Shown piece after piece: positions 25,025 through 33,329 of a stretch of DNA of 64,000 bases. This DNA is from an uncultured Clostridium sp. Its GTDB lineage: Bacteria > Bacillota > Clostridia > Lachnospirales > Lachnospiraceae. The stretch lies in assembly GCF_900547735.1 (NCBI RefSeq), contig NZ_URHZ01000023.1:1-64000 (forward strand), read 5' to 3'. Below the pieces are notes generated by a model that saw only the letters and a list, made by a program, of their open reading frames with translations, made no database searches and was not told where the DNA came from. The position numbers and the translations under genes are program-made. The stretch's first letter is position 1, and every line of letters starts with the position of its first letter.

Positions 25025-26323
25025 TCAGTTTCTTTTTTTTATTTCATAACCTTCAGGCCGCTTCCTTAAAACATGCGGCGCAGCTTTCAGGTGAATTGCG
25101 GCCAGCCCGGCCATACAGAAACCGCTGGCTGTGAGGAAGGTAATGGCCTGGACCATTCCGGTGCGGTCGGCAATCAGCCCGATTAACTGCGGAGTCACTA
25201 TGCCGCCGAGGGCGGAGATGGCGGTCAGGACCGACATTCCCAGCGTGGATCCCTTAATATAGATTCCGGCGTCGGCGATGCAGACCGGATAGATCCCCGA
25301 CATAAAAAAGCCCAGTCCCGCTAAAGAGGCCGTGACGGATATCAGGCTGTGGGAGCCGATCAGAAACAGGAAACAGACAAGGCTCCCCAGACAGTGGAAG
25401 AGAATCAGCAGTCCCTGTGAAAACCGGCCCAGCATCGCGGCACAGAAGAGCCTGCCTGCCATGATGACGATCCAGGTGATCGAGACCAGGGTGGAAGCGT
25501 AGGCCTCCGAGACCAGCCCGGTGCTCTGCAGATAGGTGACAAACCAGCCGTTGACGCAGTTCTCAAGACCCAGATAGAAAAAGAGCAGAAAACTGATACA
25601 GTAAAAATCGGGGAGGCGGAGGAAGGCGGTGGGGGAACCTTCGGCTCCCGGCTGCTTTTCCGGCGCTTTTCCGGATAACCGTTCGGCCGCGGCTTCGGAT
25701 TCCCCGTCATGAGCGGGCTGGGCCGGAGCAATCTCCATAACCGAGTAATCGGCCGTTCCATAGAGAAGCGCGGAGCTGGCGCAGAGCGCGGTGATGATAT
25801 AGACAATGGCCCTCCAGCCAAGCCCGGCCGTTATCATCATGGCCGTGGCAAGCGGAGCCAGAAACGCGCCTACGGCAAAGCTGCAGTGGAGATAATTGAG
25901 CATCTTTGCCGGATTTTCAAAGATATCATTGACCGCCCGGTTATTGATGATGGAGATACTTCCCCTGCCAATCCCGCAAAGAAACATCAGCAGATAAAGA
26001 ACCGGCACGGGAGGAAGTAACGTCAGCAGAAAAAGGGCCGCAGGCATCAGAAAACTTGCCGAAGCGATCGAAAGGCGGGTTCCCAGCCGCGAAGAAAGGA
26101 GAGGGAAGAGAAAACAGGCCAGAAAATTCCCTACTGCCATACAGGACAGCATGGCGCCGGCCACGGCAAAGCTCAGTTCCCCCTCTTTCATCAGGGAAGG
26201 CAGGATGGAGCCGATGATCAGGACGGCCATTCCGTTGATAAGATATCCGTAGCAGCATCGCAGAAACAGGGAAAATCCGGACGGGCGCTGCGCAAAAACC
26301 GGTACATTGTTTTTCATATTCAT
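25025..26323 (-). CDS. MFS transporter
   Basis: 432 residues with about twelve membrane helices and a central hydrophilic loop near 205-235 (HDGESEAAAERLSGKAPEKQ). The first helices contain GYLINGMAVLIIGSILPSLM, and the loop between helices 2 and 3 reads LLSSRLGTRLSIA in the position of the MFS A motif. A later GFFMSGIYPVCIADAG helix resembles sugar/fucose-permease-like members. The start ATG follows CTGGAGGAT. It stands alone with its own strong terminator. Substrate cannot be told from sequence. Confidence 0.88.
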   Translation of the reverse strand: MNMKNNVPVFAQRPSGFSLFLRCCYGYLINGMAVLIIGSILPSLMKEGELSFAVAGAMLSCMAVGNFLACFLFPLLSSRLGTRLSIASASFLMPAALFLLTLLPPVPVLYLLMFLCGIGRGSISIINNRAVNDIFENPAKMLNYLHCSFAVGAFLAPLATAMMITAGLGWRAIVYIITALCASSALLYGTADYSVMEIAPAQPAHDGESEAAAERLSGKAPEKQPGAEGSPTAFLRLPDFYCISFLLFFYLGLENCVNGWFVTYLQSTGLVSEAYASTLVSITWIVIMAGRLFCAAMLGRFSQGLLILFHCLGSLVCFLFLIGSHSLISVTASLAGLGFFMSGIYPVCIADAGIYIKGSTLGMSVLTAISALGGIVTPQLIGLIADRTGMVQAITFLTASGFCMAGLAAIHLKAAPHVLRKRPEGYEIKKRN

Positions 26324-26384
26324 ATCCTCCAGGTGTAATCGAAGTCATTATACATCAGATGCGGAAACCGGGCAAGAAGTATGG

Positions 26385-26575
26385 GCGCTGTCACACCGCA
26401 ATGCGCGATGGAACAGTAACACGCTGCGCGATGCGCAGAAACGGCAAAAAACGCCGTTTCGCGCCGCCACCCTCGTGTTTGACCCAAGGGGCCCGCTGTC
26501 TGTGACTTCCATTATGCTCCACTCACAAAAAACACCTCGCGGAATACTACCTGTGAGCAGTAACGGAAATCGTCC
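26385..26575 (+). repeat. Dispersed intergenic element, copy A
   Basis: Left block 26422-26466 includes GCGCGATGCGCAGAAACGG and AAAACGCCGTTTCGCGCC. Right block 26532-26552 includes CACCTCGCGGAATACTACCT, followed by an AGCAGTAACGGAAAT tail. Both blocks recur in inverted orientation in copy B (28465-28580), and the left block recurs in copy C (62022-62066). The middle differs between copies. Confidence 0.75.
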
Positions 26576-26591
26576 CTCTTTTTAAAGGGAC

Positions 26592-26620
26592 TTGAAAGCT
26601 TACACTCTCTATGGTAGAAT
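26592..26620 (+). promoter_or_regulatory. Promoter upstream of MATE gene
   Basis: TTGAAA at 26592-26597, 17-base spacer, TAGAAT at 26615-26620. The predicted start near 26627 is only about 26 bases before a strong terminator-like hairpin. Confidence 0.6.
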
Positions 26621-26652
26621 AGCATGGTTGCAATTTTACATAAGTGCTGTTC

Positions 26653-26706
26653 ACAGCCCATCTTTACTGCTTTTATGTTACCAAAGCAGGGAGAGGGCTG
26701 TTTTTT
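26653..26706 (+). terminator. Terminator-like hairpin in the MATE leader
   Basis: Nested stem: ACAGCCC pairs with GGGCTGT, and inside it CTGCTTT pairs with AAAGCAG, followed by TTTTTT. It lies between the promoter at 26592 and the MATE start at 26996, so it may end a short RNA or act as an attenuator. Confidence 0.7.
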
Positions 26707-26790
26707 AATTCATAGGAAATTACGTCCTATGAATTAAAAAACGCTCCGCGAGGATGCACATGCCGCGCAGAGGTAAATAGTTGTTGGAGC
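26701..26790 (+). repeat. Stem-loop element E, copy 1
   Basis: TTTTTTAATTCATAGGA pairs perfectly with TCCTATGAATTAAAAAA (7-base loop), followed by a GC-rich tail GCTCCGCGAGGATGCACATG. A related stem and tail occur at 35342-35415, and the tail motif CCTCCGGGCAGGA also appears at 26880-26892. From 26790 to 26995 I see only GC-rich hairpins and the MATE ribosome site. Confidence 0.7.
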
Positions 26791-26995
26791 AGCCGCGCGG
26801 CTGCGCAAGAATCCCGCGGGCGGCATTCTTTGTACTTCGGCTGGAGAGCTTGCAGAGCTGCCGTGCCGGATAAGAAAGTCCTCCGGGCAGGAGGCGCACT
26901 CGCAGGAAAGTCCCGTAAAGGAGGTGATGCACTGCGGAGCGGTGTCTATAAAGATGCTGAATAGTTACTTTAGATTTGATTTAGGAGGTTTGAAT

Positions 26996-28423
26996 ATGGA
27001 AACAATAGAAACTGATGAGACGGATTTTACAGAGACTGGTCATGCGGCATCCGCGGCGGAGCCGGTGAAGGAAAACAAGATGGGGACAAAGCCGGTGCTT
27101 CCGCTGCTTTTATCCATGGCCTTTCCTCCGATGCTGTCCATGATGATACAGTCTCTCTACAATATTGTGGACAGTATATTTGTGGCGCGCTACAGTGAGA
27201 ATGCCCTGACGGCGGTGTCGCTCGCCTTTCCCCTGCAGACACTGATTGTTGCCTGCTCGGTGGGAATCGGAGTCGGCGTCAATTCTTACATTGCCAGGAA
27301 ACTGGGAGAACGCAGACAAAAAGAAGCGGACAGCGCGGTGGTCCACGGCCTTCTTCTTGCAGCCGCTGCTTCTATATTATTTGCGGCCATCGGGGCATTC
27401 GGAATCGGGCCATTTTTCCGGATGTTTACAAACGACGAGGCAATCCTGAAAGACGGCCTTCTCTATGCAAGAATTTGCGTCGGCTTCTGTTTTGGGCCGT
27501 TTATCCATATCTGTATCGAAAAGATTTTTCAGGCCACAGGAAAGATGATCTTTCCAATGGCGCTGCAGGCCATCGGTGCGGTTATCAATATTATCCTGGA
27601 TCCGATCCTGATTTTCGGATACTTCGGCTGTCCGTCCATGGGCGTCACGGGAGCGGCCGTGGCGACAATCATCGGCCAGCTCACCGCCATGAGCCTCTCG
27701 TTCCTGGTCCTTGTGGTATTTCCCCACGATGTGAAGCTGCGCTTTAAGGGATTTCGCTTTCACGGTTCGGTCGTACGCCAGATTCTTGCCGTTGCCGTGC
27801 CGAATGCCTGTATGAATGCGCTGGGGAGTCTCCTCGTGATGGGACTGAATGCAATTCTGATTCAGTTTTCCAATACGGCGGTTTCCCTGTTCGGCATCTA
27901 TTATAAGCTTCAGACCTTTGTCTTTATGCCGGCCAGCGGCCTTTCCCAGGGAGCCATGCCCATCATGGGGTACAACTACGGCGCCCGTTCCAGAAAACGC
28001 CTTTTGGAGTGCCTTAAATACAGCGCCGTAATCTGCCTATTGATCATGGGAGTGGGCTGTCTGCTGTTTGAGAGCATACCGGGAACTTTACTTTCCTTAT
28101 TCCATGCGAATGAAGAGATGCTCGAGATCGGGATTCCGGCGCTTCGTATTATTGCGGTCAGCTTCCTTCCCGCGTCGGTGGGCTTCATCCTTCCGACCAT
28201 GTTCCAGGCAATGGGCAACGGACTCGACTCCCTGGCGGTATTTCTGCTGAGGCAGCTCGTCATCACCCTTCCGCTGGCCTATTTCCTGCACGGACCGTTC
28301 GGACTGCCCGGAATCTGGGTTTCCTTTATCGCGGCGGAGAGTGTGGGAGCTATTGTTGCCTTTCTGCTGTTTTGTAAAATCAGGAAAAAGGATGAACTTT
28401 TACGCCGTGAACCGGTCAATTAA
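26996..28423 (+). CDS. MATE family efflux transporter
   Basis: 475 residues with twelve predicted membrane helices in two halves. The family signatures are MAFPPMLSMMIQSLYNIVDS near the first helix, SLAFPLQTLIVACSVGIGVG, and the later SLFGIYYKLQTFVFMPASGL with QGAMPIMGYNYGA. I use the ATG at 26996, seven bases after AGGAGG; the frame is open 72 bases further upstream without a better start. MATE proteins export cationic drugs or metabolites using Na+ or H+. The gene is flanked by inverted copies of a dispersed intergenic element and preceded by a 370-base structured leader. Confidence 0.93.
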   Translation: METIETDETDFTETGHAASAAEPVKENKMGTKPVLPLLLSMAFPPMLSMMIQSLYNIVDSIFVARYSENALTAVSLAFPLQTLIVACSVGIGVGVNSYIARKLGERRQKEADSAVVHGLLLAAAASILFAAIGAFGIGPFFRMFTNDEAILKDGLLYARICVGFCFGPFIHICIEKIFQATGKMIFPMALQAIGAVINIILDPILIFGYFGCPSMGVTGAAVATIIGQLTAMSLSFLVLVVFPHDVKLRFKGFRFHGSVVRQILAVAVPNACMNALGSLLVMGLNAILIQFSNTAVSLFGIYYKLQTFVFMPASGLSQGAMPIMGYNYGARSRKRLLECLKYSAVICLLIMGVGCLLFESIPGTLLSLFHANEEMLEIGIPALRIIAVSFLPASVGFILPTMFQAMGNGLDSLAVFLLRQLVITLPLAYFLHGPFGLPGIWVSFIAAESVGAIVAFLLFCKIRKKDELLRREPVN

Positions 28424-28464
28424 AGGGGATATCCCGTCGCTTGTATAGGGTGGAATTTTCTGTA

Positions 28465-28580
28465 ACTGTCCAGAAGGTAGTATTCCGCGAGGCGTTTTCA
28501 TGCGTTTTGCATGAAAATCCCGAGTTTAGCCAGCGCGAAACAGCGTTTTCTGCTGTTGCTGTGCATCGTGAAGCGGTAAT
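28465..28580 (-). repeat. Dispersed intergenic element, copy B (inverted)
   Basis: Reverse complement carries CGATGCACAGCAACAGCAG, AAAACGCTGTTTCGCGC and CGCCTCGCGGAATACTACCT in the same order as copy A, so A and B form long imperfect inverted repeats around the MATE gene. Confidence 0.75.
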
Positions 28581-28621
28581 TATGAAGGCACTGAATAATT
28601 ACAATTTTCTTAAAATAATGA

Positions 28622-28650
28622 TTGACAACCAGTCTGGAAAATGCTAGTAT
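28622..28650 (+). promoter_or_regulatory. rplU operon promoter
   Basis: TTGACA at 28622-28627, 17-base spacer, TAGTAT at 28645-28650 preceded by TGC (extended -10). Confidence 0.8.
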
Positions 28651-28656
28651 AATCTA

Positions 28657-28726
28657 GTGTGCCGCACAGCGAGGCTATAAGTGCGTAAAGCCGCCGAAGC
28701 TGGCGAGTAATGATAATAGGAGGTGC
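28657..28726 (+). ncRNA. Candidate L21 (rplU) mRNA leader
   Basis: About 70 bases of GC-rich leader between promoter and the rplU ribosome site, with short complementary runs such as GGCT/AGCC. Firmicute rplU messages often carry an autoregulatory leader; position fits, but I cannot confirm the consensus structure by eye. Confidence 0.4.
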
Positions 28727-28729
28727 CAT

Positions 28730-29038
28730 ATGTACGCGATTATTGCAACAGGTGGTAAGCAGTACAAAGTTGCCGAGGGCGATGTAATCAAAGTTGAAAA
28801 ACTTGGTGCGGCTGCTGGAGAAGCAGTTACTTTTGATCAGGTTCTTGCTGTTAACAACGGTGAGATGCAGATCGGATGCCCAACCGTTAACGGAGCTACA
28901 GTTTCCGCAACTGTAGTAAAAGAAGGAAAAGGCAAGAAAGTTATCGTTTACAAGTATAAGAGAAAATCTGGATACCATAAGAAGAATGGTCACAGACAGC
29001 TCTTTACAGAAGTTAAGATTGACAAGATCAATGCTTAA
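28730..29038 (+). CDS. rplU: 50S ribosomal protein L21
   Basis: 102-residue L21 that starts [18 protein letters not shown] and ends with the [13 protein letters not shown] motif that contacts 23S rRNA. AGGAGGTGCC stands before the ATG. First gene of rplU-prp-rpmA, the conserved Firmicute order. Nothing unusual in length or composition. Confidence 0.98.
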   Translation: MYAIIATGGKQYKVAEGDVIKVEKLGAAAGEAVTFDQVLAVNNGEMQIGCPTVNGATVSATVVKEGKGKKVIVYKYKRKSGYHKKNGHRQLFTEVKIDKINA

Positions 29039-29046
29039 TTGAAACC

Positions 29047-29376
29047 ATGATAAGAGTAAACGTATTTTCAGATTCTGAAGGAAATACCAGGGGAATTGAA
29101 TTAAAAGGCCATGCCGGTTATGATGAGTACGGAAAGGACATAATATGTGCATCCGCATCAGCGCTTGCCCTCAACATGGCGAATTCTGTCGAACGGTTTA
29201 CCGACGACGGGTTTGACGGGAGTGTCGAGGAAGAGACAGGGCATTTTACATTCCGGTTTACCGGGGAAGTCAGTAAAGAATCAAAACTCCTTATGGACTC
29301 GCTTGTTCTTGGACTTAAGAATATAGAAGAGGCATATGGAGAGGAATATATCAAAATCCGATTTAAGGAGGTGTAA
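29047..29376 (+). CDS. prp: Ribosomal-processing cysteine protease Prp
   Basis: 109-residue Prp (formerly YsxB), which cuts the N-terminal extension from ribosomal protein L27. The His-Cys pair expected for the family is visible: the GHAGYDEYGKDIICAS stretch gives His22 and Cys34. The gene sits between rplU and rpmA, eight bases after the former and three before the latter, and has no strong ribosome site of its own, so it is probably translationally coupled. The substrate site is present in the adjacent rpmA product. Confidence 0.94.
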   Translation: MIRVNVFSDSEGNTRGIELKGHAGYDEYGKDIICASASALALNMANSVERFTDDGFDGSVEEETGHFTFRFTGEVSKESKLLMDSLVLGLKNIEEAYGEEYIKIRFKEV

Positions 29377-29379
29377 CTC

Positions 29380-29670
29380 ATGTTTAAAATGAACCTTCAG
29401 TTATTCGCTCATAAAAAAGGTGTTGGTTCTACAAAGAACGGCCGTGATTCCGAATCCAAGAGATTAGGAGCGAAAAGAGCCGATGGACAGTTCGTATTAG
29501 CTGGCAACATTCTGTACAGACAGCGTGGAACAAAGATTCATCCAGGCATCAACGTAGGTCGCGGTGGAGACGATACATTATTCGCTACGGTTGACGGTGT
29601 TGTCAGATTTGAAAGAAAGGGCAGAGACAAAAAACAGGTTTCTGTTTACCCAAGAGCAATTAACGAATAA
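29380..29670 (+). CDS. rpmA: 50S ribosomal protein L27 with cleavable N-terminal extension
   Basis: 96 residues. The mature protein begins [20 protein letters not shown]. It is preceded by the nine-residue extension MFKMNLQLF, whose NLQLF/A junction is the known Prp cleavage site of Firmicute L27. AAGGAGG lies eight bases before the ATG at 29380, favouring it over an internal ATG at 29389. Loss of the extension exposes the L27 N terminus that reaches the peptidyl-transferase centre. Confidence 0.97.
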   Translation: MFKMNLQLFAHKKGVGSTKNGRDSESKRLGAKRADGQFVLAGNILYRQRGTKIHPGINVGRGGDDTLFATVDGVVRFERKGRDKKQVSVYPRAINE

Positions 29671-29675
29671 TTCAG

Positions 29676-29711
29676 ACAGCTCCATACCATAATGTATGGA
29701 GCTGTTTTTTC
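29676..29711 (+). terminator. Terminator after rpmA
   Basis: ACAGCTCCATA pairs with TATGGAGCTGT (8-base loop), followed by TTTTT. It separates the ribosomal genes from obgE, which must have its own promoter. Confidence 0.93.
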
Positions 29712-29830
29712 ATTAAATGTCCGGCGGAGTTTTCCTGCGCCCGGCATTCAAACACCGGTGGAGCCGGAGCGCAGTTTGGAGCGGTACGGAACACGGTGTT
29801 ATCTTAATGCACCTGTGAAAGGAGAAATTT

Positions 29831-31114
29831 ATGTTTGCCGATAGTGCAAAAGTATTTATAAAATCCGGAAAAGGCGGAGACGGCCATGTTAGCTTCCGCA
29901 GGGAACTTTATGTAGCCGCCGGCGGCCCGGACGGAGGGGACGGCGGAAAAGGCGGAGATATTATATTTGAAGTGGATGACGGTCTCAATACCCTGACTGA
30001 TTTTCGTCATGTCCGTAAATATGTTGCAGAAGACGGGGAACAGGGCGGTAAGAAACGCTGCCACGGCGCGAATGGACAGGATCTTGTGATCCGTGTTCCG
30101 GAAGGCACGGTGCTCAAGGATTTTGAATCCGGCAAGGTAATTGCCGATATGTCCGGTGAGAACCGCCGCGAGGTCATCTTAAAGGGCGGCAAAGGCGGCC
30201 TTGGAAATATGCACTTCGCCACTTCCACGATGCAGGTTCCGAAATATGCCCAGCCGGGACAGCCGGCGCAGGAGCTCTGGATTCAGATGGAACTGAAGGT
30301 AATTGCCGACGTCGGACTGGTAGGTTTCCCCAATGTGGGCAAATCCACGCTGCTTTCACGGGTATCCAACGCAAGACCGAAGATTGCCAACTATCATTTT
30401 ACCACCCTCAACCCCCATCTTGGAGTTGTGGATTTAAACGAGGGACAGGGATTCGTTATGGCGGATATCCCGGGCCTCATCGAGGGCGCATCCCAGGGAA
30501 TCGGCCTTGGCCATTCCTTTTTAAAGCATATTGAGAGAACAAAAGTCCTGGTTCATGTCGTGGATGCGGCATCCACGGAAGGACGCGATCCGATAGCCGA
30601 TATCAGGGCAATCAACGCCGAGCTTAAAGCTTATAACCCTGAACTGCTCACACGTCCGCAGGTAATTGCGGCGAACAAGACGGATGCGATTTATGACGGC
30701 GAAGAGGAGGATCCGATTGAGCGCCTCAGAAAAGAGTTCGAGCCGGAGGGAATCAGGGTATTTCCTATCTCTGCCGTAACGGGCAAGGGAGTGAAAGAAC
30801 TTTTATATCACGTCAACGAACTTTTAAAGACGGTGGATCGGAAACCGATTATATTCGAAAAAGAATTTGAATACCAGTTCCAGGCGGAAAACCTTCCGTA
30901 TACGGTAGAACGCACCGAGGACGGCGTGTTTGTAGTGGAGGGACCGAAGATTGACAAGATGCTCGGTTACACTAATCTGGATTCGGAAAAAGGATTCCAG
31001 TTCTTCCAGAAATTCTTGAAGGACGGCGGAATACTTGCCGATCTGGAAGAGGCCGGAATCGAAGAGGGCGATACCGTCCGCATGTACGGCCTGGAATTTG
31101 ATTATTATAAATAA
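29831..31114 (+). CDS. obgE: GTPase Obg (CgtA)
   Basis: 427 residues with the three Obg domains. A glycine-rich N-terminal domain (GKGGDGHVSFRRE, GGPDGGDGGKGGD) is followed by a G domain with P-loop GFPNVGKST near 167, the DIPGLIEGA switch II and AANKTD. The OCT domain at the C terminus contains FEYQFQAENLPYTVERTEDG. It acts in 50S assembly and the stringent/stress response at the ribosome. AAGGAGAAATTT precedes the ATG. It heads the obgE-yhbY-nadD-yqeK-rsfS run. Confidence 0.98.
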   Translation: MFADSAKVFIKSGKGGDGHVSFRRELYVAAGGPDGGDGGKGGDIIFEVDDGLNTLTDFRHVRKYVAEDGEQGGKKRCHGANGQDLVIRVPEGTVLKDFESGKVIADMSGENRREVILKGGKGGLGNMHFATSTMQVPKYAQPGQPAQELWIQMELKVIADVGLVGFPNVGKSTLLSRVSNARPKIANYHFTTLNPHLGVVDLNEGQGFVMADIPGLIEGASQGIGLGHSFLKHIERTKVLVHVVDAASTEGRDPIADIRAINAELKAYNPELLTRPQVIAANKTDAIYDGEEEDPIERLRKEFEPEGIRVFPISAVTGKGVKELLYHVNELLKTVDRKPIIFEKEFEYQFQAENLPYTVERTEDGVFVVEGPKIDKMLGYTNLDSEKGFQFFQKFLKDGGILADLEEAGIEEGDTVRMYGLEFDYYK

Positions 31115-31160
31115 AACGATACAGTAAAGAATTTAAGAGGAAAGCGGGAGCGTAAGATTA

Positions 31161-31457
31161 ATGACGAGTAAACAGAGAGCCTACTTGAAAGGCCTTGCAA
31201 TGACAATGGATCCGATATTTCAGATCGGAAAAGCCAGTATTACCCCGGAACTGACCACGGCTGTGGCAGAGGCTCTGGAGGCCAGGGAATTAATTAAATT
31301 AAGTGTTCTGAAGAACTGTATGGATGGCGGCAATGAAATTGCCGAGGTATTAGCTGAGCGCACACAGTCCCAGGTTGTCCAGGTAATCGGCAAAAAAATT
31401 GTGCTTTACAAGCAGGCAAAGGACGAGAAAAAGAGAAAGATCGTTCTGCCCAAGTAA
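31161..31457 (+). CDS. yhbY: YhbY family CRM-domain RNA-binding protein
   Basis: 98-residue CRM-domain protein associated with pre-50S particles: MTSKQRAYLKGLAMTMDPIF, then QIGKASITPEL, the ALEARELIKLSVLKNC helix-strand and QVIGKKIVLYKQ. The GxxG-type RNA loop is present. It lies between obgE and nadD, as in many Firmicutes, and probably shares their transcript. Confidence 0.95.
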   Translation: MTSKQRAYLKGLAMTMDPIFQIGKASITPELTTAVAEALEARELIKLSVLKNCMDGGNEIAEVLAERTQSQVVQVIGKKIVLYKQAKDEKKRKIVLPK

Positions 31458-31478
31458 AGAAAGGAGCCTGGACAGGCT

Positions 31479-32087
31479 ATGAAACGAATCGGAATTATGG
31501 GGGGGACATTTGACCCAATCCATGTGGGCCATCTGATGCTTGGGCATCAGGCTTATAAGGAATATGACCTGGATTCTGTATGGTATATGCCTTCAAAGAC
31601 TCCGCCCCATAAAAGAGATCACAGGATCACATCTTCCGAGGACCGCTGCGCCATGGTGGAGGCCGCAATCCGGGAAACACCCTATTTCCGCCTTTCCGAC
31701 TTTGAGGTGAGGCGAACGGGAGGGAATACCTATACAGCGGATACATTGCGCCTTCTTCGGGAAGAATATAAGGATACGGAATTTTATTTTATTGTGGGAG
31801 CTGATTCCATCCACGATATTGAAAAATGGTATCGGCCCGAATATGTGCTGCGTGCGGTTACCTTTCTTGCTGCAGGCCGCGAATGCGAGGAACAGAAGCG
31901 TTCTCTGGATACCCAGATCGAATATCTGAAAGAAAAGTACGGTGCACGGATCATGAGACTCCACTGTATGGAGATCGATGTGGCGTCCGCGGACATCCGG
32001 GAGCGGATTGCCTCCGGAGAGCCGGTGGAGGGCCTGATCCCTCAGCCTGTGTACCGGTATATTAAAGAACACGGACTTTACCTCTGA
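31479..32087 (+). CDS. nadD: Nicotinate-nucleotide adenylyltransferase
   Basis: 202 residues; transfers AMP to nicotinate mononucleotide in NAD synthesis. GGTFDPIHVGHLMLGHQAY at residues 7-25 holds the nucleotidyltransferase HxGH motif. Further on are PSKTPPHKRDH and, near residue 170, VASADIRERI in the position of the ISSTxIR motif. AAAGGAG lies 14 bases before the ATG. It is in the conserved obgE-to-rsfS cluster. Confidence 0.97.
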   Translation: MKRIGIMGGTFDPIHVGHLMLGHQAYKEYDLDSVWYMPSKTPPHKRDHRITSSEDRCAMVEAAIRETPYFRLSDFEVRRTGGNTYTADTLRLLREEYKDTEFYFIVGADSIHDIEKWYRPEYVLRAVTFLAAGRECEEQKRSLDTQIEYLKEKYGARIMRLHCMEIDVASADIRERIASGEPVEGLIPQPVYRYIKEHGLYL

Positions 32088-32165
32088 CACTTCGTCACCG
32101 GCGGAGTCTTTAGACAGCAGATTCAGGCTGAACGGTAAGGAGAATCCCTGCCGGGGAGGCGTAAG

Positions 32166-32915
32166 ATGAGTAAGCAAAATTCATATAAAGACCTTCCGGT
32201 TCCCGAGTTTGTAAGGATCCGGGAACATCTGAAGGACAAATTACACCCGATGCGTTACGAACACACACTCGGCGTCTCGTATACATGTATCGCGCTGGCC
32301 ATGCGGTATGGGTATGATTTGCAGAAAGCGGAGCTGGCCGGCCTGCTTCACGACTGTGCAAAACGGTACGATGAGGCGGCAATCATCAAAAAGTGCCGCA
32401 ACAAAGGAATTGAACTGACCGAAAATGAGCTGAGTGCGCCGGCCACGATCCATGCGAAACTGGGAGCCTGGATGGCGGAACATAAATATGGGATTAACGA
32501 TCCCGAGATACTGCAGGCCATCGCATGCCATACCACGGGCAAACCGGCTATGGGGCTTTTAGACAAGATACTTTATATTGCGGATTATATAGAACCGCGC
32601 AGAGACAGGGCGCCACGGCTTCCCGAGATGAGAAAGCTGGCATTTGAAGATCTCGATGAGGCCCTGTACCAGATTATGAAGGGAATTCTCGAGTATTTAG
32701 AGGAGTCCGGCGCTTATATAGACGATATGACCAGAGTTGCTTTTGAATATTGTGACGCAGAGAGAATGCGCAGAATGGAAGAAGCCGTGACCCAAACGGG
32801 TCCTCTGGCTGATTTAAAGGAGGAAATATCACAGAATGACACAGGCAAGCAAAATGGCAAAAATCGCCGTAAAAGCACTGGAAGACAAAAAAGGAGAAGA
32901 TATCAGAATCATTGA
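32166..32915 (+). CDS. yqeK: YqeK HD-domain nucleotide hydrolase, long C-terminal tail
   Basis: HD-superfamily hydrolase of the YqeK family (symmetrical Ap4A hydrolase in characterised members). Metal ligands are visible in MRYEHTLGVS, LLHDCAKRYD (the HD pair), HAKLGAWMA and ACHTTGKP. It is 249 residues, about 50 longer than usual; the extra part (SQNDTGKQNGKNRRKSTGRQ and beyond) is basic, low in complexity and overlaps the first 80 bases of rsfS in another frame. The extension is probably the result of a lost stop. GGGGAGGCGTAAG precedes the ATG. Confidence 0.93.
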   Translation: MSKQNSYKDLPVPEFVRIREHLKDKLHPMRYEHTLGVSYTCIALAMRYGYDLQKAELAGLLHDCAKRYDEAAIIKKCRNKGIELTENELSAPATIHAKLGAWMAEHKYGINDPEILQAIACHTTGKPAMGLLDKILYIADYIEPRRDRAPRLPEMRKLAFEDLDEALYQIMKGILEYLEESGAYIDDMTRVAFEYCDAERMRRMEEAVTQTGPLADLKEEISQNDTGKQNGKNRRKSTGRQKRRRYQNH

Positions 32916-33192
32916 TATCCGTGAAGTATCCATTCTCGCAGATTATTTTATCATAGCGGACGGAAGCAACGCGAGCCAGGTACAGGCCATGGCCGACAAT
33001 GTGGAAGAGGAGCTTCTGAAGGAAGGCCACGAGTGCCGTCAGATAGAGGGCTACAATACGGCCAACTGGATTCTGATGGATTACAACGATATCATTGTCC
33101 ATGTATTCTCACGTGAAGACAGGCTGTTCTATGATCTGGAGCGCATCTGGAGAGACGGCAAGCAGATCGCGAGTATTGACGACTTACAGTAA
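32836..33192 (+). CDS. rsfS: Ribosomal silencing factor RsfS
   Basis: 118 residues of the RsfS/Iojap family, which binds L14 and blocks subunit joining in starvation. Family segments are DIREVSILADYFIIADGSN, QVQAMADNVEEELLKEGH, NWILMDYNDIIVHVF and REDRLFYDLERIW. AAGGAGG is 12 bases before the ATG at 32836, which is a little far; a second in-frame ATG at 32854 is possible. It overlaps the 3' end of yqeK by 80 bases. Confidence 0.95.
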   Translation: MTQASKMAKIAVKALEDKKGEDIRIIDIREVSILADYFIIADGSNASQVQAMADNVEEELLKEGHECRQIEGYNTANWILMDYNDIIVHVFSREDRLFYDLERIWRDGKQIASIDDLQ

Positions 33193-33249
33193 AAGACCGG
33201 TTTCCGTTTTTTAGAATGGAAGAGGTAAGAAACGAAGAAAAGAAAATCG

Positions 33250-33303
33250 AACTCGCGCGTTGGTTAACATAATTATTTTATGTAAACTAATGTGCGAGTT
33301 TTC
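33250..33303 (+). terminator. Terminator of the obgE-rsfS unit
   Basis: Long imperfect hairpin with outer arms AACTCGC / GCGAGTT and inner GTTAACATAA / TTATGTAAAC, followed by TT. Confidence 0.75.
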
Positions 33304-33329
33304 AGAATTCAAAGAACAGAGGTTATAAA

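Noticed and set aside
26924..26995. Upstream GTG/ATG starts for the MATE protein
   Set aside because: The ribosome site there is only two bases from the ATG, while AGGAGG is ideally placed for the ATG at 26996.
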